Positions 42,476 to 50,449 of a stretch of DNA of 55,315 bases are shown piece after piece. The DNA is from an uncultured Faecalibacterium sp. (GTDB lineage: Bacteria; Bacillota; Clostridia; Oscillospirales; Ruminococcaceae). The first letter of the stretch is position 1. Every line of letters begins with the position of its first letter. Both the position numbers and the translations under genes were made by a program. The DNA is taken from contig CAJFNF010000008.1 in the NCBI GenBank assembly GCA_904394215.1, positions 1 to 55,315 on the forward strand, read 5' to 3'. Under the pieces are notes generated by a model. That model searched no databases and was not told the DNA's origin. It worked only from the letters and a program-made list of their open reading frames with translations.

Positions 42476-43348
42476 ATGAACCATCGTATTCTTGCAGCAT
42501 TGGCAGCGGCCGCCCTGACCGCAGGGCTTCTGGCGGGCTGCCAGACCGCCGCCCCGGCCTCCAGCTCGGAAGCCGCATCCAGCGCCCCGGCCGCCTCGTC
42601 GGCCGCCGGCAGCACCGCCGCTTCGACGGCGGAGGCCCAGCTGCCCGACGGCACCTACACCGCTGCCTTCAACACCGACAGCGGCATGTTCCACGCCAAC
42701 GAGGCCTGCGACGGCAAGGGCACCCTGACGGTGAAGGACGGGGTGATGACCCTCCATGTCAGCCTGGTGTCCCAGAACATCGTCAACCTCTACCCCGGCA
42801 CCGCCGAGGAGGCCCAGCAGGAGGGGGCAGAGTGGCTGCAGCCCACCCTGGACACCGTGACCTATTCCGACGGCACCAGCGAGGAAGTCTACGGCTTCGA
42901 CATCCCGGTGCCGGCCCTGGACGAGACCTTTGACCTGGCCCTGGTGGGCACCAAGGGCACCTGGTATGACCATGAGGTGTCGGTGTCCGACCCTGAGCCG
43001 GTGGAGAACGCCCTGCCCGAGCTGGCCGACGGCAACTACACCTGCAGCGTGACCCTGGAAGGCGGCTCGGGCCGCTCGGGGCTGGAAAACCCCACCGCCC
43101 TGCGGGTGGAGAATGGCGAGATCCTGGCGGTGCTGGTGTGGAACAGCCCCAACTACGACTATATGAAGGTGGGGGATACCCAGTATTTCCCGGTGAATGA
43201 GGGGGGCAACTCCACCTTTGAGATCCCGGTGACCGCCTTTGACGCCCCGGTGACGGTGATTGCCGACACGGTGGCCATGAGCACCCCCCACGAGATCACC
43301 TACACCCTGACCTTTGATTCCGCCTCGGTGGCGGAGACCGCAGCATGA
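42476..43348 (+). CDS. Surface lipoprotein with two NEAT-like repeats
   Basis: The protein has 290 residues. The lipobox is LLAGCQT, with an Ala/Ser-rich spacer to about residue 58. Two related beta domains follow, one opening with LPDGTYTAAFNTDSGMFH and one with LADGNYTCSVTLEGGSGR, each ending in a YxL/F-type strand (TYTLTFDSA in the second). This resembles NEAT haem-binding domains, though no YxxxY haem ligand is seen; LVWNSPNYDYMKVG holds two tyrosines three apart. It probably presents a tetrapyrrole to the CbiK-like and substrate-binding neighbours. It overlaps the next gene by 4 bases (ATGA). Confidence 0.6.
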   Translation: MNHRILAALAAAALTAGLLAGCQTAAPASSSEAASSAPAASSAAGSTAASTAEAQLPDGTYTAAFNTDSGMFHANEACDGKGTLTVKDGVMTLHVSLVSQNIVNLYPGTAEEAQQEGAEWLQPTLDTVTYSDGTSEEVYGFDIPVPALDETFDLALVGTKGTWYDHEVSVSDPEPVENALPELADGNYTCSVTLEGGSGRSGLENPTALRVENGEILAVLVWNSPNYDYMKVGDTQYFPVNEGGNSTFEIPVTAFDAPVTVIADTVAMSTPHEITYTLTFDSASVAETAA

Positions 43349-44472
43349 GGCGGCTGGCGGGTTTCTGTGCCGCGGCCCTGCTGGGTCTGGCCCTGCTGAC
43401 CGGGTGCCAGGCCGCCCCCCAGGGGGCCGGCTGGAGCGAGGAAGAGCCCTCGGGCCAGCTGGAGCTGAACTACGCCACCCAGTTCACGGTGGATGAATAC
43501 CCCGACGGCTGCCGTCTGGTGACCATCGGCGGCACCGACCAGTATCTGGTGGTGCCCGAGGGGGTGAGCGTCCCCGCGGGTGTGCCGGAGGAGATCACGG
43601 TGCTGCAGCAGCCCCTGGACCAGATCTATCTGGTGGCCACCTCGGCCATGGATCTGTTCCGGTCCCTGGACGGGCTGGGCAGCATCCGGCTGTCGGGCAC
43701 CAACGCCGACGGCTGGTATATCCCGGAGGCCCGCCAGGCCATGGAAGCGGGGGACATCCTCTACGCCGGCAAGTACAACGCCCCCGACTACGAATTGATC
43801 CTGTCCGAGGGCTGCGATCTGGCGGTGGAGTCCACCATGATCAACCACAACCCCGAAGTGAAGGAACAGCTCCAGCGGCTGGGGGTCCCGGTGCTGGTGG
43901 AGCGGTCCAGCTATGAGGCGAACCCCCTGGGCCGGATGGAGTGGGTCAAGCTGTACGGTGTGCTGCTGGGCAGGGAGGAAGAGGCGGCGACGGCCTTCGA
44001 CCAGGCCGCCGCGGCGGCCGAGGCCCTGGCAAGCCAGCCTTCCGCCGGCAAGACGGTGGCCTTCTTCTATATCAACTCCATGGGCACCGTCAACGTCCGC
44101 AAGACCGGGGACTATGTGGCCGAGATGATCCGGATGGCGGGGGGGACCTACCTGCCCGACCAGCCGGAAGAGAACGCCAACGCCCTGTCCACCATGAATA
44201 TGGACATGGAGAGCTTTTACCAGTCGGTACGGGACGCCGACGTCCTGATTTACAACAGCACCATCGACGGCGGGCTGGACACCCTGGACCAGCTGCTGGA
44301 CAAAAGCCCCCTGCTGGCCGACTTCAAGGCGGTGCAGGAGGGGAACGTCTGGTGCACCGGACAGAATATGTTTCAGGAGAGCATGGCCCTGGGGGATATG
44401 GTCGGGGAGTTCCACCGGATCTTCACCGAGGAGGACCCCCAGGGACTGGCCTATCTCCACCGCCTGACATGA
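43345..44472 (+). CDS. BtuF/FepB-type ABC substrate-binding lipoprotein
   Basis: The protein has 375 residues. The lipobox is LLTGCQA. Two Rossmann-like lobes typical of class III binding proteins are visible: VLQQPLDQIYLVATSAMDLF and DLAVESTMINHNPEVKEQL in the first, GRMEWVKLYGVLLGREEEA in the linking helix, and TVAFFYINSMGTVNVRKTG in the second. It captures a metal-chelate, here most likely a corrinoid given the upstream riboswitch, and passes it to the FecCD permease 19 bases downstream. Confidence 0.9.
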   Translation: MRRLAGFCAAALLGLALLTGCQAAPQGAGWSEEEPSGQLELNYATQFTVDEYPDGCRLVTIGGTDQYLVVPEGVSVPAGVPEEITVLQQPLDQIYLVATSAMDLFRSLDGLGSIRLSGTNADGWYIPEARQAMEAGDILYAGKYNAPDYELILSEGCDLAVESTMINHNPEVKEQLQRLGVPVLVERSSYEANPLGRMEWVKLYGVLLGREEEAATAFDQAAAAAEALASQPSAGKTVAFFYINSMGTVNVRKTGDYVAEMIRMAGGTYLPDQPEENANALSTMNMDMESFYQSVRDADVLIYNSTIDGGLDTLDQLLDKSPLLADFKAVQEGNVWCTGQNMFQESMALGDMVGEFHRIFTEEDPQGLAYLHRLT

Positions 44473-44491
44473 GAGGAAGGGAAGGACATCC

Positions 44492-45520
44492 ATGAACTGG
44501 AAACGGATCTGGTTCAGCTACGGCCTGCTGGCAGCGGCGGCAGCGGCCCTGTTCTTTGTGAACATCTGCGTGGGCAGCACCGGCACCAGCCTGGGCCAGG
44601 TGGTGCAGATCCTGCTGGGCAGCGCCGCAGACCAGGCGGCCTACCGGATTGTGTGGGACATCCGCCTGCCCCGGGTGCTGGCCAGCGCCATTTTGGGGGG
44701 CGCGCTGTCGGTGTCGGGCTTCCTGCTCCAGACCTTTTTCGCCAACCCCATTGCGGGGCCCTATGTGCTGGGCATCTCCTCGGGGGCCAAGCTGACGGTG
44801 GCCATGGCCATGCTGTTCCTGCTGGGACAGGGGGTGGCCATCTCCTCGGCGGGGATGGTGCTGGCAGCCTTTGCGGGCTCCCTGGGGGCCACAGGGATGA
44901 TCCTGCTGCTGTCCCGGTATGTCCGGGGCACCGCCATGCTGGTGGTGGGGGGCGTGATGATCGGCTACATCTGCTCGGCGGTGACCGACTTCTTTGTCAC
45001 CTTTGCCGATGACGCCAACATCGCCAACCTCCACAACTGGTCCCAGGGGTCCTTTTCGGGGATCTCCTGGGTGAACGTGCGGGACATGGCGGTGCTGGCG
45101 GCGGTGCTGCTGGCCCTGACCATGACCCTGGCCAAGCCCATGGAGGCCTACCAGCTGGGGGAGGCCTACGCCAGGAGCCTGGGGGTCAACGTCCGGCGGT
45201 TCCGGCTGGAACTGATCCTCCTGTCCAGCCTGCTGTCGGCCTGCGTCACCGCCTTTGCGGGGCCCATCTCCTTTGTGGGAATCGCGGTGCCCCACCTGGT
45301 GAAAAGCCTGCTGAAAACCGCCAAACCCCTGGTGGTGCTGCCGGCCTGCGCCCTGGGGGGCGCCGGGTTCTGCATGCTGTGCGACCTGCTGGCCCGGACC
45401 CTCTTTGCCCCCACCGAACTGAACATCAGCTCGGTGACGGCGGTGTTCGGCGCGCCGGTGGTGATCGGCCTGATGGTCAGCCGCCAGTCCAGGCGCAGCC
45501 GGGGAGGGATGGCAGGATGA
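44492..45520 (+). CDS. FecCD/BtuC-type ABC permease
   Basis: The protein has 342 residues with about nine to ten membrane helices. RLPRVLASAILGGALSVSGF, FANPIAGPYVLGISSGA and ISFVGIAVPHLVKSL are the permease signatures; the last is close to the EAA-like loop that contacts the ATPase. It forms the channel of the corrinoid importer. Its stop overlaps the ATPase start (ATGA). Confidence 0.93.
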   Translation: MNWKRIWFSYGLLAAAAAALFFVNICVGSTGTSLGQVVQILLGSAADQAAYRIVWDIRLPRVLASAILGGALSVSGFLLQTFFANPIAGPYVLGISSGAKLTVAMAMLFLLGQGVAISSAGMVLAAFAGSLGATGMILLLSRYVRGTAMLVVGGVMIGYICSAVTDFFVTFADDANIANLHNWSQGSFSGISWVNVRDMAVLAAVLLALTMTLAKPMEAYQLGEAYARSLGVNVRRFRLELILLSSLLSACVTAFAGPISFVGIAVPHLVKSLLKTAKPLVVLPACALGGAGFCMLCDLLARTLFAPTELNISSVTAVFGAPVVIGLMVSRQSRRSRGGMAG

Positions 45521-46617
45521 AGGAATGTCTCGAAGCCAAAAACCTCTCGGCGGGCTACGACGGCAAGGCCCTGCTGGACCAGGTGGCCCTGTCGGTCCAC
45601 CGGGGAGAGATCGCGGTGCTGATCGGCCCCAACGGCGCCGGCAAGTCCACCCTGCTGAAGACCCTGGCCCGTCAGCTGGCCCCGGTGGCGGGGGCGGTGT
45701 ACCTGGACGGGCAGGCCATCCATCAGATGTCGGGCCAGGCCCTGGCCCGGCGGCTGGCCATTGTCACCACCGAGCGGATCGCCCCCGAGCTGATGACCTG
45801 CGCCGACGTGGTGCGCACCGGCCGCTACCCCTACACCGGCCGCTTCGGCCTGCTGAGCCCCGAGGACGAGGCCATCGCCGCCGGGGCCCTGGCCAGCGTC
45901 CACGGGGAAGATCTGGCAGACCGGCCCTTTGCCTGCATCAGCGACGGCCAGCGGCAGCGGGTGCTGCTGGCCCGGGCCCTGTGCCAGCAGCCCGAAGTGA
46001 TCCTGCTGGATGAGCCCACCTCTTTCCTGGATATCCGCCACAAGATCGAGATGCTGGAAATCCTCCGCCGCCTGGTGAAGGAGCAGCAGCTGGCGGTGGT
46101 GATGTCCCTCCACGAGCTGGACCTGGCCCAGCGGATCGCCGACACGGTGATCTGCGTCCAGGAAGGGGGGATGGGCCGGATCGGCACCCCCGAGCAGGTG
46201 TTCGACGCCGGCTACATCCGCAGCCTCTACCGGCTGGAAAAGGGCAGCTATGACCCCCTGTTCGGGGGCACCGAGCTGGAAGCCGTAGGGGGTGCCCCAA
46301 AGGTCTTTGTGATCGGCGGGGGCGGCAGCGGCATCCCCCTTTACCGCAAGCTCCAGCGCCAGGGGGTCCCCTTTGCGGCGGGCATCCTGCCCCAAAATGA
46401 CCTGGACTACCCGGTGGCCAAAGCCCTGGCGGCGGCCCTGGTGGAATTGCCCCCCTACCAGCTGGCAGGGGAGGCAGAGCTGGAACAGGCCCGCCGGCTG
46501 ATGGAATCCTGTGACCAGGTGGTGTGCACGGTGGAGGCCTTCGGCCCCTGCAACGGCTACAACGCCCGCCTGTGGGAGGCGGCAGGGCCCAGACAGGCCG
46601 ACTGGCGCACCCTGTGA
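45517..46617 (+). CDS. ABC ATPase with unusual C-terminal domain (BtuD-like)
   Basis: The protein has 366 residues. Walker A is GPNGAGKST (37-45), the signature ISDGQRQR replaces LSGGQ, Walker B is VILLDEPTSFLD and the switch His is in SLHELDLA. After the usual ~255 residues, a further ~110 residues follow with KVFVIGGGGSGIPLYRKLQR, ELPPYQLAGEAELEQARRLM and VCTVEAFGPCNGYN. This second part looks like a small Rossmann-like domain and is not part of standard BtuD. It energises the importer; the extra domain may sense or bind a ligand. The start at 45517 follows GGAGGG and overlaps the permease stop. Confidence 0.88.
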   Translation: MKECLEAKNLSAGYDGKALLDQVALSVHRGEIAVLIGPNGAGKSTLLKTLARQLAPVAGAVYLDGQAIHQMSGQALARRLAIVTTERIAPELMTCADVVRTGRYPYTGRFGLLSPEDEAIAAGALASVHGEDLADRPFACISDGQRQRVLLARALCQQPEVILLDEPTSFLDIRHKIEMLEILRRLVKEQQLAVVMSLHELDLAQRIADTVICVQEGGMGRIGTPEQVFDAGYIRSLYRLEKGSYDPLFGGTELEAVGGAPKVFVIGGGGSGIPLYRKLQRQGVPFAAGILPQNDLDYPVAKALAAALVELPPYQLAGEAELEQARRLMESCDQVVCTVEAFGPCNGYNARLWEAAGPRQADWRTL

Positions 46618-46637
46618 GCAGACAACCGAACAAAACC

Positions 46638-46683
46638 ACACCGGCCGGGGCCCGCTGCAAGGGCTTCCCGGCCGGTGTTTTTT
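46638..46683 (+). terminator. Terminator of the corrinoid operon
   Basis: ACACCGGCCGGG pairs with CCCGGCCGGTGT and is followed by TTTTTT. Confidence 0.95.
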
Positions 46684-46716
46684 GGCGCTGCTTTGGGGCC
46701 GCGAGGGCCCCGGCCC

Positions 46717-46745
46717 TTGACCGCAGGCCGTGGCCGTGGTATCAT
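46717..46745 (+). promoter_or_regulatory. Promoter of the leader peptide and MFS gene
   Basis: TTGACC (46717-46722) and TATCAT (46740-46745) are 17 bases apart, with TGG giving an extended -10. It leaves about 25 bases to the leader peptide start. Confidence 0.75.
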
Positions 46746-46777
46746 AAAGCCAAATCATTGGAGAGGAGGGTGCACCC

Positions 46778-46876
46778 ATGTCCTGGAGGTTTTCCACACT
46801 TCAGCTGAAAAAAGGATACATTTTGGCCTTCCAGGGGGATAGTGCGCCCTTTTGGAAGGCCAAAGCCTGTTTTTGA
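46778..46876 (+). CDS. Leader peptide, 32 residues
   Basis: A short frame begins at ATG 46778, 7 bases after GAGGAGGG, a very strong site. It encodes MSWRFSTLQLKKGYILAFQG followed by DSAPFWKAKACF, then TGA. Its second half contains a stem, TTTGGCCTTCC against GGAAGGCCAAA (46822-46864), followed by GCCTGTTTTT. Position, length, strong start and overlap with a terminator-like hairpin ahead of an exporter are typical of leader peptides in drug-inducible attenuation. The inducer cannot be deduced. It is too short for standard gene finding. Confidence 0.6.
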   Translation: MSWRFSTLQLKKGYILAFQGDSAPFWKAKACF

Positions 46877-46947
46877 CCCGGTTTTCCGCCTTTGAAACCT
46901 GCGTACTGTCTCCTTTTGCTTGCAGACACCTGTGAGAGAAAAGGAGA
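46822..46947 (+). promoter_or_regulatory. Attenuator hairpins ahead of the MFS gene
   Basis: Three stems follow each other. 46822-46864 is an 11-bp stem with a T run at 46870-46874. GGTTT and AAACC (46880-46899) form a small stem. TCTCCTTTT (46909-46917) pairs perfectly with AAAAGGAGA (46939-46947), which is the Shine-Dalgarno region of the MFS gene. In the default fold both transcription and translation of the exporter would be reduced; a ribosome stalled on the leader could shift the fold. Confidence 0.65.
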
Positions 46948-46953
46948 TTTTTT

Positions 46954-48042
46954 ATGCCTGAAATCAAACGGCAGCTGCGCCGTATTTATACCATCACCCT
47001 GCTGGGCAGCCTCCAGTTTGCGGGGGCCTGCTGGGTGGCCCTGCTGGCCGCCCGGGGGTTCTCTTTGACCCAGATCGGCCTGGCCGAGACGGTGTTCCAC
47101 CTGGCCAGCTTTTTGTTTGAAGTGCCCTCGGGGGTCATCGCCGACGTGTTTGGCCGCCGGCGGTGTATGATCGCCAGCCAGTGCCTGTCGGCGGCGGCCT
47201 CTGCCGCCATGGCGCTGGCCGGTTCCATGGGCGGGGTCTGCATCGGGATGGCCCTCACCGCCCTGAGCTATAACTTTGCCTCCGGCGCCCGGGAGGCCCT
47301 GGCCTACGAGACCCTGAAACAGCAGGGCCGTGAGGCCGATTATGAACACTTCGCCGTCAACGACGCCACCCTGTGGCGGGTGGGCTCGGCCATCGCCACC
47401 CTCTGCGCCGGGGCTGCTTTGTGGCTGGGCCCCCGGGCCGCCTACGGGGTGGACTTCACCCTGGCCCTGGCGGGCCTGTGGCCTGCCCTCCGCCTGCGGG
47501 AGCCCCGGGCCAGCCAGCCGGCCCCCGGCAGCGTCTCCCGGCAGATGGCCGCCGCCCTCCGGGAAAGTCTGGCCTTCCTGGTCCGCAGCCCCCGGGCATG
47601 GCGGCTGATGCTGGTGAACGCCGCCGCAGGGGCGGTGGCCACCATGCTGCTCTACCTGCTCCAGGCCCGGCTGCCGGCCCTGGGCCTGCCCGCCGGCTGG
47701 CTGGGGCCGGTGCTGTTCCTGCTGGGCCTGGGCAGCACTCTGGGCCTTCAGGCGGCCCGCTTCACCGGGAAGCTGCCCTACCGTCTGACGGCGGTGTTGT
47801 GCAGCGGCGGCATCCTGCTGGGGACCCTGCTGGGCTGCGGGTCCTGGCTGCCGGCGGTGCTGGCAGGGGGCCTTCTGGCCGGGATGCTGGACGACCTGCT
47901 GGACGTGCGCAGCGACGTGGCCCTGAACGACATGGTTCCCTCCAGCCAGCGGGCCACCCTGGTGTCGGTTTCCTCCCTGACCTTTTCCCTGGCCATGCTG
48001 GGCATCGCGCCCCTGATGGGGGTGCTGTTCAACAGCCTGTGA
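46954..48042 (+). CDS. MFS transporter, probable drug exporter
   Basis: The protein has 362 residues, slightly short for a 12-helix MFS protein. LYRTH-like text is absent, but GVIADVFGRRRCMIASQCLS is the conserved loop 2-3 motif (G-x-x-x-D-x-x-G-R-R), and helices follow through to IAPLMGVLFNSL. AAGGAG lies 7 bases before the ATG and is sequestered by upstream pairing. It is preceded by a leader peptide and its own promoter, so inducible antibiotic or toxin export is likely. The substrate is unknown. Confidence 0.85.
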   Translation: MPEIKRQLRRIYTITLLGSLQFAGACWVALLAARGFSLTQIGLAETVFHLASFLFEVPSGVIADVFGRRRCMIASQCLSAAASAAMALAGSMGGVCIGMALTALSYNFASGAREALAYETLKQQGREADYEHFAVNDATLWRVGSAIATLCAGAALWLGPRAAYGVDFTLALAGLWPALRLREPRASQPAPGSVSRQMAAALRESLAFLVRSPRAWRLMLVNAAAGAVATMLLYLLQARLPALGLPAGWLGPVLFLLGLGSTLGLQAARFTGKLPYRLTAVLCSGGILLGTLLGCGSWLPAVLAGGLLAGMLDDLLDVRSDVALNDMVPSSQRATLVSVSSLTFSLAMLGIAPLMGVLFNSL

Positions 48043-48060
48043 TCCAACTTTGCTGAAAAA

Positions 48061-48095
48061 GCCCCCGGACTTCCTGCGAGGTCCGGGGGCCTTTC
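48061..48095. terminator. Bidirectional terminator
   Basis: GCCCCCGGAC pairs with GTCCGGGGGC around TTCCTGCGAG, followed by CTTTC, with an A-rich flank on the left. It serves the MFS gene and the minus-strand DUF1349 gene. Confidence 0.85.
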
Positions 48096-48109
48096 ATGTT
48101 TTGGGGCAG

Positions 48110-48721
48110 TTATTCGGGGTCAGGGGCCTGGCCGTCGTGGGCCAGCCACTTGCACTCGGTCAGTTCCATCTGGGTGAACACCGCCCGGAAGGAGGAGTCC
48201 TCGGGGCTGCAGGCATAGATGCCGAACCGGATTTCTCCCTGCCCCTCCCAGAGGTGGCAGACCCGCATCTGATGGAAGGTGACCCCGTCCTCCGAGCACT
48301 CGATGCAGAAGTCGTCCTCCCGGCGGCTGAGGCGGTACCACATGGACTTCACGTTGGCGGGGATTTCGGTGGTGGCCCAGTCGGAATAGCCGTGGTTGGT
48401 GACCACGCTGCCCAGGTGCTGGAAGGTGTCGTTTTCGTACTCGATGGAGCCTTTCAGCCAGTTCTCGCTGTCCAGATACAGCACCACGCCGCACTGGTCA
48501 AAGCGGTGGTGGCTCTCGGCGAAGTCGGTTTTCACCACAAAGGAGAAGAAAGGCTCGCTGGTGGCCATCTGGAGCACCGGGGCGTTGTCATTGCGGAAGT
48601 GGTAGTAGGTCCGCTGCCACAGGTCGGTGTGGGGTTTGGTGACGATTTCGATGCGGTCGGGGGAGATGGAGCAGCTTTCGGGCTGCCGGGTCCACTGCAG
48701 GTTGCTGACATCAAATTTCAT
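48110..48721 (-). CDS. DUF1349 concanavalin-like protein
   Basis: The protein has 203 residues. DLWQRTYYHFRNDNAPVLQM, FDQCGVVLYLDSENWLKGSI and MWYRLSRREDDFCIECSEDG give the beta-sandwich pattern of DUF1349, a laminin-G/concanavalin-like fold seen in carbohydrate-related proteins. There is no signal peptide, so it is intracellular. It is the last gene of a ROK regulator-acetyltransferase operon and overlaps the acetyltransferase by 11 bases. A sugar-related role is likely but undefined. Confidence 0.88.
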   Translation of the reverse strand: MKFDVSNLQWTRQPESCSISPDRIEIVTKPHTDLWQRTYYHFRNDNAPVLQMATSEPFFSFVVKTDFAESHHRFDQCGVVLYLDSENWLKGSIEYENDTFQHLGSVVTNHGYSDWATTEIPANVKSMWYRLSRREDDFCIECSEDGVTFHQMRVCHLWEGQGEIRFGIYACSPEDSSFRAVFTQMELTECKWLAHDGQAPDPE

Positions 48722-49310
48722 GGTCGTTCCTCCAATACTTGCGCTTGTCCGCTTCGGTGATCTTGCGCAGCACCCGGCAGGGATTGCCCACTGCCACCAC
48801 CCCGTCGGGGATGTCCCGGTTCACCAGGCTGCCGGCGCCGATGACGGTGTTGCTGCCGATGGTGACCCCCGGCAGCACCGTCACCGAGGCCCCGAACCAG
48901 ACGTTGTCCCCCACCGTGATGGGGTAGGCGTATTCCAGGCCCTGGTTCCGCTGGGGGGCGTCCAGGGGATGGCCCGCCGTGGAAAAGACGCAGTTGGGGG
49001 CGATGAAGACGTTGCTGCCAAAGGTGACTTTGGCGCAGTCCAGGATCACACAGTTGTGGTTGGTGTAAAAGTTGTCCCCGATCTCGATGTTGCAGCCGTA
49101 GTCGCACCAGAAGGGGGTGGTGATGTAGAAATGTTCCCCGGTTTTGCCCAGGATCTGCCGCAGCAGGGCCTCCTGTTCCTTCACCTGGGAGGGTTTCAGC
49201 CCGTTCAGCTGGTGGCACAGGTCCTTGCAGCGCACCCGCTCTGCAATCAGATCAGGGTCGTTGTTGGCGTCGTACAGCAGCCCCTGCTGCATTTTTTCGC
49301 GTTCGGTCAT
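48711..49310 (-). CDS. maa: Sugar O-acetyltransferase (maltose acetyltransferase type)
   Basis: The protein has 199 residues. An N-terminal helical cap (MTEREKMQQGLLYDANNDPD) precedes a left-handed beta helix with hexapeptide repeats (NIEIGDNFYTNHNCVILDCA, ITVGDNVWFGASVTVLPGVT). The catalytic His is in FSTAGHPLDAPQRN. It transfers acetyl from acetyl-CoA to a sugar or thiogalactoside 6-OH. Its start overlaps the ROK stop by 4 bases. Confidence 0.93.
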   Translation of the reverse strand: MTEREKMQQGLLYDANNDPDLIAERVRCKDLCHQLNGLKPSQVKEQEALLRQILGKTGEHFYITTPFWCDYGCNIEIGDNFYTNHNCVILDCAKVTFGSNVFIAPNCVFSTAGHPLDAPQRNQGLEYAYPITVGDNVWFGASVTVLPGVTIGSNTVIGAGSLVNRDIPDGVVAVGNPCRVLRKITEADKRKYWRNDHEI

Positions 49311-50299
49311 GGATTTTTCTCCTTTCGGTCAATGGCAGTCCAGTACATGCCCCAGCGGTAACAGTCGTCGGTGCTGGGCAGAAACACAAGGTCGGGCATA
49401 TATTCGGCGGGGATGCACCGCCGGCAGGCGGCGCCGATCCGGTCCAGGTCCTCTGCCCGCAGCAGGTCGCCGGTGAACAGCAGCCTGTGGGGGTTCAGGA
49501 TCGAGATCAGGGCGATGGACGCCTGGATGATCAGGGGCTGGGCCTCCGGACGGCGGAGCTTTTGGAGCTGCTGGTCCAGGGTCATCCCGTAGTCCAAAAA
49601 TCCCACCATCCCCGCAAAGAGGTTTTTGCCGGTGAGCAGCATCCCCTTGTGGACGGTGGCGGTGCCGGGCAGCACCCCGGCGGGGTAGTTCACCAGGGTG
49701 ACAATCTGGTCCTCCAGCCGGTTCTGGCGGCAGTAGCCGTATACCTTGTAGTGCATGTCGTTGGCCAGGTGCACCGGCCGGCCGAACTGCTGCTCTAGCA
49801 GGGCTTTCAGGGGCACCTGTTCCAGCTCGGGGATGTCGCTGTGGCGGATCACCCCGTGTTCCGCGATGCTGGGGGTCCCGGCCAGGATCTGGCTGATATG
49901 GGGGAACCGCCCGAAGGCGGCGCCCGCCTGCCCCAGGATGGCGGCGGCGTCCAGGGTGTCAAACCGCTGCACCTGCCGGTCCAGCAGCCGGCCGGTGGGG
50001 GAGAGCACCTGGGTTGTGATGGATTTGATCCCCTGGATCAGGGCAAAGGACAGGCAGAGGAAACACTCATAGTCCTCGTTGAGCCGGTAGACCACCGCGT
50101 TGCGCCCCACCTCGTGGAGCTTCTGTTTTTCCCCCAGCACCTGGCCGGCCTGCTCCATCTCGTTGAGGTAGGTGTTGCAGCTGGCCACGCTGAGCCCGGT
50201 TTCCAGGGCGATCTGCTGCTTGGTGCAGGGGGTCCCCCCGGTGAGCAGGCGGTAAATCCGCCCTTTGTTTTCCCGCTTGATGGCGGCAGAATCCTTCAT
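49307..50299 (-). CDS. ROK-family transcriptional regulator
   Basis: The protein has 330 residues. An N-terminal MarR-like winged helix (ENKGRIYRLLTGGTPCTKQQ, then TGLSVASCNTYLNEMEQAG) is followed by a ROK sugar-kinase-like domain (~85-325) in which the ATP and metal motifs are degenerate; VTLVNYPAGVLPGTATVHKG and ISILNPHRLLFTGDLL are recognisable. It is a NagC/XylR-type sugar-responsive repressor, first in its operon with an acetyltransferase and DUF1349 gene. It probably controls that operon. Confidence 0.88.
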   Translation of the reverse strand: MKDSAAIKRENKGRIYRLLTGGTPCTKQQIALETGLSVASCNTYLNEMEQAGQVLGEKQKLHEVGRNAVVYRLNEDYECFLCLSFALIQGIKSITTQVLSPTGRLLDRQVQRFDTLDAAAILGQAGAAFGRFPHISQILAGTPSIAEHGVIRHSDIPELEQVPLKALLEQQFGRPVHLANDMHYKVYGYCRQNRLEDQIVTLVNYPAGVLPGTATVHKGMLLTGKNLFAGMVGFLDYGMTLDQQLQKLRRPEAQPLIIQASIALISILNPHRLLFTGDLLRAEDLDRIGAACRRCIPAEYMPDLVFLPSTDDCYRWGMYWTAIDRKEKNP

Positions 50300-50332
50300 A
50301 AGACCTCCCTGCTGTGCATTTTTATTTGTATT

Positions 50333-50361
50333 ATTATAATACTTATAAAAATGAAAGTCAA
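50333..50361 (-). promoter_or_regulatory. Sigma-A promoter of the ROK operon
   Basis: On the minus strand TTGACT (50361-50356) and TATAAT (50338-50333) are 17 bases apart. This is the best promoter match in the window. The surrounding AT-rich stretch may hold the ROK operator. Confidence 0.88.
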
Positions 50362-50385
50362 GGCATCATCTGGCTCCGCAAAACC

Positions 50386-50425
50386 AAAAAGAGCGGCCTC
50401 CCCGCCGGGGGAAACCGCTCTTTTT
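50386..50425. terminator. Bidirectional terminator
   Basis: AAAAAGAGCGG pairs with CCGCTCTTTTT. It terminates the MATE remnant on the minus strand. Confidence 0.85.
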
Positions 50426-50449
50426 GGATATGGAAGAAGCAGGAAATGG

